Shown here piece by piece: positions 3,767 through 8,945 of a stretch of DNA of 8,945 nt. The notes beneath the pieces are model-generated. The model saw only the letters and a program-made list of their open reading frames with translations. It made no database searches and had not been told where the DNA came from. The DNA is from Bacteroidota bacterium (GTDB lineage: Bacteria; Bacteroidota; Bacteroidia; Bacteroidales; Marinifilaceae), in assembly GCA_023400335.1 (NCBI GenBank), contig JAEXFF010000172.1, positions 1-8,945 of the forward strand, in the 5' to 3' direction. Within the stretch, counting starts at the first letter, position 1. Each line of letters opens with the position of its first letter. Position numbers and translations under genes: made by a program.

Positions 3767-6712
3767 TTATTTGGTTGCTGTCAGTACAACCGGAATACGG
3801 CATTGTACTTCAGAGAGATTAGCAAATGTAACCTTAGCAATAACCGTCAGGTTATAATCTTTCTTCAACTGAGCACCTTCGTTCTTCCAAGTGAACGTAC
3901 CGGTAGCAGCGTCAACTTTCAAGATAGAACCTTGAGACATGTTATTCACCAATTCCTTATAATCGGCTCCGGTCTTATCAAATGAATATTCGACAGTCGG
4001 AACGGCAACTTTATAGTCGTTAGTAGCTTTATCACTCAAAACTAAAGCATTAGTTGCAGCATCATAACTATAGATATGGTCATTATCATTGTCAAGAACA
4101 AGTACCTGAGGCATTGTTTCTCCGGTGTTTTCTCCAATACCGTTACCGTATACACTCACCGTATTTGCATTTCCTGCTATAAACGGATTGACAAATACAA
4201 TATTGTAATTGAAATTACATTCCTCACCGTTAACCAATACCGTCTTGTAAGTCATGTTCTTCACTTCAGAACCCTTTGTCATGGCTTTATCCAAAGCAAC
4301 AGTAAAGTCTGCATTCATTACCTGATTTGCTCCCGGAGTTACGCCGGTAACACCTGACTTCCACTGGAATTGCAATGTCTTAACATTATTGATGGTATTG
4401 AAATAACCGAAAATGTTCTTGCCGCCAATCATTTCAAAATGTTCACTGACTACAGAAGACATTTCCCAAGAACCATTCAACTGTCCTTTTACTACAATAC
4501 AATTGGAAGTACCTGAATAATTATCGTAATAATACAATGGATTATAGGTAAAGTTCTTACAATCTTCTCTTACATAGAATTCCTGTTTCAGTCTGAAATC
4601 TCCATAAACCATCTTATTATCAGACGGGATTATGATCTCAACGAGATATTTAGCACCCTTGCCATCTATATCCTTATACGTATTTTCGGTCCTGATAAGA
4701 TTATTTATGCCCAACTGAATATTTGAAGTTGTCTGAGCTCCCTTATTCAACATTACACTGAAAATTATGCCAGGAATAGTAGCATTTCCCGTCATCCAGC
4801 TTTGATCAGCCGCTATTTGCTCATATAAAAGATTTATCTGCTGATTTGATTTATTAATAGTAGAAATTTTCAGGGTATACGTATCGCTAGCACCTCCGTA
4901 ATAATTCCAGAAATTCTGAGAAGTCAGGCCCGTCAACCCATAAAGGCTATTATTGATATCTGTCCAAGGCATATTGACCACAAGAGTACCTGCTGCACTT
5001 ACTGAATGATATTCATATTCCTTAACACCACTCATATTGACTGAATAATCCGGTTTCTCAACTCCAGGCTGAGGAGCTGTACGTTCGATTGACAATTTGA
5101 TATAGGAAGAAGCAACCAGATATTTATTTTCACTACCGTTAGCTGTCAAATAAGCATCCACACGAACAACAGGTGTTCGTCCGATAGCCGGCGTCAGTCC
5201 GTTTTCCAAATTCTTTGCATTTACTTTTACAACACCATCGTTAATTTCAACAAACCACTGTTGATTGGTTTTTTGCTCATCATTAGCATTATATTCTGTT
5301 GGAAGGCTAAATTCGTAACTCATGCCAACAAATCCAAGTTTAGCTAAATACTCGTTCTTCATATTTGAATAGAGACCTACTTTCTCTTTTAAATCAATAG
5401 ATCCATCATATTTGAAAGAAAAATTGGCTTCAGCATCCAATCCGACATATTGTTTAATAAAAGCATCATTTTCTTTTGCTCCTTTTATACTCTTCGTCCG
5501 CGTATAGAATTCCACTGCAGGACTCCCCACTATCGTTTTCACACTATCAGCCAGAATCACGTCAAGTGCAGAAGACGAAACATGAACATAATCAGAAGTA
5601 ACTGCATTTTGTCCTACCCATACTTGCAGAGCTACAATATCATTTTTAGGTTCAGAACTCAATGCAGAAGGATCAATTGTTGCATATACGGAAGCGATAC
5701 CTTTCTCAAAGGTTTTATCCTGGACAGAAAGCAAATCAAACTTATCATTAGCAGCAGCAGCCCGTGTAGAAACTCCGCGATTCAAGAACGTCGCAAATGT
5801 GAGATCGTCTACATAAGCATCTTCGGGATTCAGACGATAAAGCATATTTACAATATTCGATTTTTTCCAGTTCGATTGGGCTGTAAACACTTTTGTCGAA
5901 GCATTATATTTACTCTCATCCAAATAAGTAGTTAAATGATAAAATTCATCTGTAGTTGTCGGATAAGAAACGACAGAACTCATCACTTCAGGCACAAACA
6001 AAACCGATCCAAGCTGTTTACCAATATAAATAACCACTGTACTGGCTTCTCCCTTAACACCTGTCAAAGTTAACGTATTACCGTTGAGAATAGCGCTGAT
6101 ACCGGTTGCTCTCCAACTGATAGTTGTAGAGGATATATATTTACCGTCCTGATAAATATCAAAATAGCCAGTCTCCTGATTCGGCACATAATATTTGCCG
6201 TCCTTACCGTCCTGACCATCTTTACCATTCTGGCCGTCCTTACCGTCCTGACCATCTTTACCGTTCTGACCATCTTTACCGTTCTGACCATCTTTACCAT
6301 CATTGCCGTCTTTACCATTCTGGCCGTCTTTACCGTTTTTACCATCCACTCCAACAGCCTTATACTGGGTTTTTACGCCGTCTTTATACCAATAACCGTC
6401 CTGACCGATTGTCCAGGCGACACTTTTGCCATCCTGACCGTTCTGACCATCTTTACCATTTGTAATGGTATAAGTTTTGTTATTGCTCATCAAAATGGAG
6501 ATCCCATCCTCCGTATTGGTAATCGATTTGATAAAATAACCGCTATCAATCAGTCCTTGTAATTCAGAGATTGTCACGTTAATGTCGTCAATCTGCCTCT
6601 GCAAATTATCAATATCGTCGTCGTAATTACAAGCAACGAATGTAGGACTTGCGACCCCAAAAAATAAAGCACCTGCCAGTGCAATACTTATAAATTTCCG
6701 TTTTTTGTTCAT
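3767..6712 (-). CDS. surface lipoprotein with DUF4988/PL29-N-type domain and collagen-like Gly-X-Y repeats
   Basis: This 981-residue protein begins with a lipoprotein signal (MNKKRKFISIALAGALFFG, then SPTFVAC) with lipidated Cys28. The next residues, NYDDDID, resemble the acidic export signal that sends Bacteroidota lipoproteins to the outer face of the outer membrane. Residues 30-60 form a predicted coiled coil. Residues 60-120 and 173-225 match the DUF4988 pattern (named the PL29 lyase N-terminal domain in current annotation) and flank collagen-like repeats. A short Gly-X-Y patch lies at 86-95, and 17 uninterrupted triplets lie at 121-171, mostly GKD, GQN and GQD with no proline. The remaining 750 residues look like a chain of beta-rich domains, ending in a cadherin-like or Ig-like fold (about 904-981). 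I see no catalytic motif, so a lyase role is unsupported. A trimeric stalk or adhesin-like surface protein is more likely. It appears monocistronic, with a terminator behind and a long AT-rich region ahead. Confidence 0.88.
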   Translation of the reverse strand: MNKKRKFISIALAGALFFGVASPTFVACNYDDDIDNLQRQIDDINVTISELQGLIDSGYFIKSITNTEDGISILMSNNKTYTITNGKDGQNGQDGKSVAWTIGQDGYWYKDGVKTQYKAVGVDGKNGKDGQNGKDGNDGKDGQNGKDGQNGKDGQDGKDGQNGKDGQDGKDGKYYVPNQETGYFDIYQDGKYISSTTISWRATGISAILNGNTLTLTGVKGEASTVVIYIGKQLGSVLFVPEVMSSVVSYPTTTDEFYHLTTYLDESKYNASTKVFTAQSNWKKSNIVNMLYRLNPEDAYVDDLTFATFLNRGVSTRAAAANDKFDLLSVQDKTFEKGIASVYATIDPSALSSEPKNDIVALQVWVGQNAVTSDYVHVSSSALDVILADSVKTIVGSPAVEFYTRTKSIKGAKENDAFIKQYVGLDAEANFSFKYDGSIDLKEKVGLYSNMKNEYLAKLGFVGMSYEFSLPTEYNANDEQKTNQQWFVEINDGVVKVNAKNLENGLTPAIGRTPVVRVDAYLTANGSENKYLVASSYIKLSIERTAPQPGVEKPDYSVNMSGVKEYEYHSVSAAGTLVVNMPWTDINNSLYGLTGLTSQNFWNYYGGASDTYTLKISTINKSNQQINLLYEQIAADQSWMTGNATIPGIIFSVMLNKGAQTTSNIQLGINNLIRTENTYKDIDGKGAKYLVEIIIPSDNKMVYGDFRLKQEFYVREDCKNFTYNPLYYYDNYSGTSNCIVVKGQLNGSWEMSSVVSEHFEMIGGKNIFGYFNTINNVKTLQFQWKSGVTGVTPGANQVMNADFTVALDKAMTKGSEVKNMTYKTVLVNGEECNFNYNIVFVNPFIAGNANTVSVYGNGIGENTGETMPQVLVLDNDNDHIYSYDAATNALVLSDKATNDYKVAVPTVEYSFDKTGADYKELVNNMSQGSILKVDAATGTFTWKNEGAQLKKDYNLTVIAKVTFANLSEVQCRIPVVLTATK
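6197..6352 (-). repeat. tandem repeats encoding the collagen-like segment
   Basis: The DNA is built from imperfect 9- and 18-base units that encode GKDGQN and GKDGQD. The 18-base unit CTGACCATCTTTACCGTT (plus strand) is repeated perfectly for about 2.8 copies at 6248-6298, with variant copies on both sides. All units are multiples of three, so copy-number change would lengthen or shorten the stalk and leave the reading frame intact. Confidence 0.9.
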
Positions 6713-6743
6713 AATAATAAAGTTATATTAAGTAATTAAATTC

Positions 6744-6767
6744 AAGTCACGCTTTCCCCCGTAACTT
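6744..6767 (-). promoter_or_regulatory. hairpin in the leader just upstream of the lipoprotein start
   Basis: On the minus strand AAGTTACG (6767-6760) pairs with CGTGACTT (6751-6744) over 8 bp with one G-U wobble, around the loop GGGGAAAG. It ends 31 bases before the ATG. No T-run follows, so it is not a terminator. It could affect translation or mRNA stability. Its GC-rich core stands out in an AT-rich leader. Confidence 0.4.
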
Positions 6768-7041
6768 TCGAGTTCTAAGTTTTAATATGAATTTTTGTAT
6801 TTCCTGTATTCTTCTACCCTAATCCGGAGGTATAAGAAATCGTAAAAATTTGTTTTTCATTCTAGTAATTATTAAATTGTATATCCTTACTCATAAAAAA
6901 CATATTATACCTTTCATGTCCTTTTTTTAAAGGCATAAACTTCCTCTAAAAACGAACCTTTAAAAAGGCGTTTAATAAGTTGATAATAAACGAATTAATT
7001 AAATTTGAAATTGACCATTTAAGGGGAAAGTAAGGAAGAAA

Positions 7042-7070
7042 CAAAAATACAAACAACTAATAATCAAAAA
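7042..7070 (-). promoter_or_regulatory. weak candidate promoter for the lipoprotein gene
   Basis: On the minus strand TTTTTG (7070-7065) is followed after 15 bases by TATTTTTG (7049-7042), a full match to the -7 consensus. The spacer is shorter than the usual 19-21 bases, and T-rich motifs are common in this region by chance. I list it because no other exact -7 match lies closer to the gene. Confidence 0.2.
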
Positions 7071-7270
7071 GTTACATTTATAGGCGTATATTGGAAATAA
7101 AATTTTTCTCTTTGTTTTCTATAAACAGAAGTGATTATTATTCTCGAAGCAGAAAATGTGATTTTATAATAATATTTTATAAATAAATATAAAAAGCTTT
7201 TTTTTAAAGCTCTCATAGAAAATTCAAAAATAAAAAGAAGAAAGTGATTATAATTAATTATCTGAAAATA

Positions 7271-7304
7271 AGGAAGATAAAAGCGATCAAAACTTTTTCT
7301 TCCT
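7271..7304 (-). other. strong 12-bp hairpin in the intergenic region
   Basis: AGGAAGA-T-AAAAG (7271-7283) pairs with CTTTT-TCTTCCT (7293-7304), giving 12 bp with one bulged T and a nine-base loop. On the minus strand the stem is followed by TATTTTCAG, a weak T-tract, so it may terminate a transcript from the metallophosphoesterase side or a small RNA. On the plus strand a T-rich stretch starts several bases later. The direction is therefore uncertain. Confidence 0.4.
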
Positions 7305-7612
7305 ACAATTATATTTTTATTATATTTTTTTGGAACCGAATAAATACTTATAAAAAAATAACTGAATGCTTTTTTTTATAAATAATATCCGTATATTTGC
7401 ACAAAATAAATGTTCGTTTTTTTTAATTTTTGTTTAAGGCATTTTTCTTCCAATCTGATAAAATTTCATCCAAACTTTATTGATCAATATTTTCCTAATT
7501 TCCTTAATAAGTATAAACCCGGTTTTAATTGTATTTTTTCTTTTTGGAGAATCAAATAAATTACAAATTTATCGCAGTTGAAATATATAAGAATATATAT
7601 CAATCATTAATT

Positions 7613-7636
7613 ATAAATTTCCGGATGCAAATTTAT
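7613..7636 (-). repeat. short inverted repeat after the metallophosphoesterase stop codon
   Basis: ATAAATTT (7613-7620) and AAATTTAT (7629-7636) form a perfect 8-bp inverted repeat around CCGGATGC, 10 bases after the stop codon at 7647. It has the position of a terminator, but the stem is all A/T and no T-run follows, so termination is doubtful. Confidence 0.25.
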
Positions 7637-7646
7637 CTGTTATTGT

Positions 7647-8768
7647 TTAAGGAATAAGGGGTTTCAATTTACCTGAATCGTAAAGCACAGAAACTTTCTC
7701 TTTCTCAATAAGTATACCCCTTCCTCTCTCTTTCTTTTTGTTTTTCGCATTATCGACATTTACAGCTACTACACGCTTGTTATAAAAAGTAGTGACATCG
7801 TCAAAAATAGTATGACCCACTATCACTCTTTTTACTTTGTATTTCCGGAATAATTGCTTTAAAGATTTTTCCGGCAATGGACGGTAACGATCTTCACTTT
7901 TCACCATTCCTCTATACCAAAAAGGGCCATAACTTCCGAAAATGAAAGCCGATAAATCCGAATTGTTTTTACGTTGTTCCCGGTTCAAAAAAAGATTACC
8001 GCCTGCTGTTTCATTGATGGCAGATAAAGGCTCTTTCCTTTTTAAAAAATCAGTACTTAAACCGGCATGTACAAAAAAATTATCTCCAATGATCTGAACC
8101 AGATTCCGGCTTTCCAGCCACCTCCCCAATTCAGAATTTTGCCTCCAGAGTTCCTCATAAGAAAGTCCTAATTGTTTTGCCAGCTCTTTATATTTGTCTT
8201 TGGTATATCTGCAATCGCCCCTCAACACCATTTCCTCGTGGTTACCCAGCATAAAACTCACCCGTCCGCCAGTCTTCTCCGCCTCCTGTTCCAATTTATA
8301 AATCAGCCAAAAGATAGGTAATACATCTTCTCCCCGGTCAAACACATCCCCAATAATGACTAACTGATTTTTTCCAAACTTCCATGTGTAACGCTCATCT
8401 ATCACTCCCCCTCCTTTTAAAATAGATACAAAACAATCCAGGTTCCCGTGAGGATCAGAAATGACCATTACTTTTTCCGGTTGGGATATTTTATACGGCT
8501 GGCGTTTAAAAGGATGTAATTGTACGTCGAACCGGTGTTTTCCATCCTGGGATACAACCGGAAACGAAAAATCAGCCGGGACAATTTTGTAGACCGTGTC
8601 TTTCAATGCTCCGGCCTCATCCACCCGAATCATACGCAACCCCTCATTTTGCTCGTGCAGGAGATAAGGCCCGTCAGTCAATAACTTTTTCTTTTCGGTA
8701 GTTCCGGCTAAAGTAATTTGAAAAACAATTACCAGCAATGTTAAAAGAAATCCATACTTTTTTTTCAT
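7647..8768 (-). CDS. exported metallophosphoesterase of the PPP (Shewanella-like phosphatase) type
   Basis: This 373-residue protein carries a cleavable-looking signal peptide (MKKKYGFLLTLLVIVFQITLA) without a lipobox, so it should act in the periplasm. About 75 residues of unassigned sequence follow, then a calcineurin-like domain with the whole dinuclear-metal set in order: SDPHGN with Asp105 and His107; GDVFDRG with Asp141, Asp144 and Arg145; GNHEE with Asn176, His177 and Glu178; HAGLS with His234; and VGHT with His319. The GDxxDRG and GNHE motifs together place it in the PPP phosphatase superfamily. The GPFWYRG segment (281-287) fits bacterial Shelph-like enzymes better than cytosolic ApaH. 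The substrate could be a phosphoprotein, a nucleotide or another phosphoester and cannot be told from sequence. The next gene downstream is 934 bases away, so this is probably a single-gene unit. I found no convincing promoter in the 177 bases upstream. Confidence 0.9.
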   Translation of the reverse strand: MKKKYGFLLTLLVIVFQITLAGTTEKKKLLTDGPYLLHEQNEGLRMIRVDEAGALKDTVYKIVPADFSFPVVSQDGKHRFDVQLHPFKRQPYKISQPEKVMVISDPHGNLDCFVSILKGGGVIDERYTWKFGKNQLVIIGDVFDRGEDVLPIFWLIYKLEQEAEKTGGRVSFMLGNHEEMVLRGDCRYTKDKYKELAKQLGLSYEELWRQNSELGRWLESRNLVQIIGDNFFVHAGLSTDFLKRKEPLSAINETAGGNLFLNREQRKNNSDLSAFIFGSYGPFWYRGMVKSEDRYRPLPEKSLKQLFRKYKVKRVIVGHTIFDDVTTFYNKRVVAVNVDNAKNKKKERGRGILIEKEKVSVLYDSGKLKPLIP

Positions 8769-8945
8769 TTCAGATCCGATTATAAATTCAGTAGTTACAT
8801 AACGTTAGCTGGCTAAAATAAAGATTTTTAAAGGGAATATACCTTTTTACCTCATTTTTAAGAATAGTTTAAGTTTTTCTTCTGATGAATCAGATCGGAC
8901 AAAAACGAAGAGAAAAACAGAAAATACCCTTTTCTTTCTGTGGAT

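Larger units (their letters stand above)
6713..7646. other. 934-bp very AT-rich intergenic region, probable long leader of the lipoprotein gene
   Basis: No convincing gene lies here on either strand. On the minus strand, which leads into the lipoprotein, the first exact TAnnTTTG motif upstream of the ATG is TATTTTTG at 7049-7042. A TTTTTG box lies only 15 bases before it, which is shorter than usual. If that is the promoter, the leader is about 325 bases. The leader would contain two short frames (6862-6936, 24 residues, with AGAGGAAG in front; and 6819-6860, 13 residues) and a hairpin at 6744-6767. Further TAnnTTTG-like motifs occur at 7225-7232, 7564-7571 and 7628-7635, but none has a -33 partner. 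I recognise no known riboswitch. Confidence 0.5.

Noticed and set aside
5450..5935. 161-codon plus-strand open frame
   Set aside because: It is antisense to the lipoprotein gene, with an odd Cys/Arg/Ile-rich composition and no domain or promoter.
6197..6352. Possible CRISPR array
   Set aside because: The repeats are short, adjacent, in coding frame and have no unique spacers; they are coding tandem repeats.
6070..6354. Minus-strand open frame rich in MVK/TVK/MVR repeats
   Set aside because: It is the out-of-frame reading of the collagen-like tandem repeats. The real frame has a signal peptide, lipobox and regular Gly-X-Y triplets.
3767..6712. Polysaccharide lyase activity for the large lipoprotein
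   Set aside because: Only the N-terminal DUF4988/PL29-N-type region matches. No catalytic lyase domain can be recognised, and the domain occurs on many non-enzymatic surface proteins.
7190..7213. Terminator-like AAAGCTTTTTTTTAAAGCT element
   Set aside because: The stem is only about 6 bp of mostly A/T pairs within homopolymer runs, so it is not distinguishable from composition.
6713..7646. Invertible (phase-variable) promoter upstream of the surface lipoprotein
   Set aside because: This is common for Bacteroidales surface genes, but I found no long inverted repeats flanking the promoter-like motifs and no invertase gene nearby. AAGTGATTAT occurs twice (7129-7138, 7242-7251), but as a direct and not an inverted repeat.

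Overview
The window looks like chromosomal DNA of an AT-rich member of the Bacteroidota, most likely the order Bacteroidales. Three things support this. Promoters fit the Bacteroidales pattern of TTTG, a 19-21 nt spacer, then TAnnTTTG. A large lipoprotein has the N-terminal pattern (Cys followed by acidic residues, then a coiled coil and a DUF4988-type domain) that is common in gut Bacteroidales. Shine-Dalgarno sequences are mostly weak. The genus cannot be fixed from the sequence alone.

Every supported gene is on the minus strand, so the biological order runs from high to low coordinates. At the right is a secreted PPP-type metallophosphoesterase (7647-8768). A very AT-rich gap of 934 bp follows, holding a possible long leader and a strong hairpin. 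Next is a 981-residue surface lipoprotein with a collagen-like Gly-X-Y segment (3767-6712), closed by a clear intrinsic terminator. Then comes a PhoA-family alkaline phosphatase (2100-3521) with its own promoter and terminator. The left third is a three-gene operon: an ECF sigma factor (1118-1693), a membrane-anchored Spy/CnrX-like metal-sensor protein with a Cys-rich tail (495-1097), and a 97-residue single-span membrane protein (163-456). A gene running off the left edge may begin at base 30.

The most interesting unit is the left operon. Its parts list resembles the CnrH-CnrX-CnrY system of Cupriavidus: an ECF sigma factor, a periplasmic sensor with an N-terminal anchor, and a small single-pass anti-sigma. 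Here the order is H-X-Y instead of Y-X-H. The sigma gene has a plausible promoter whose -33 box lies inside a perfect 13-bp palindrome, with two perfect 19-bp direct repeats just upstream, so the operon may be tightly regulated. The other three genes look like separate transcription units encoding envelope proteins: two exported phosphatases and one surface lipoprotein. Nothing in the sequence ties them into one pathway.
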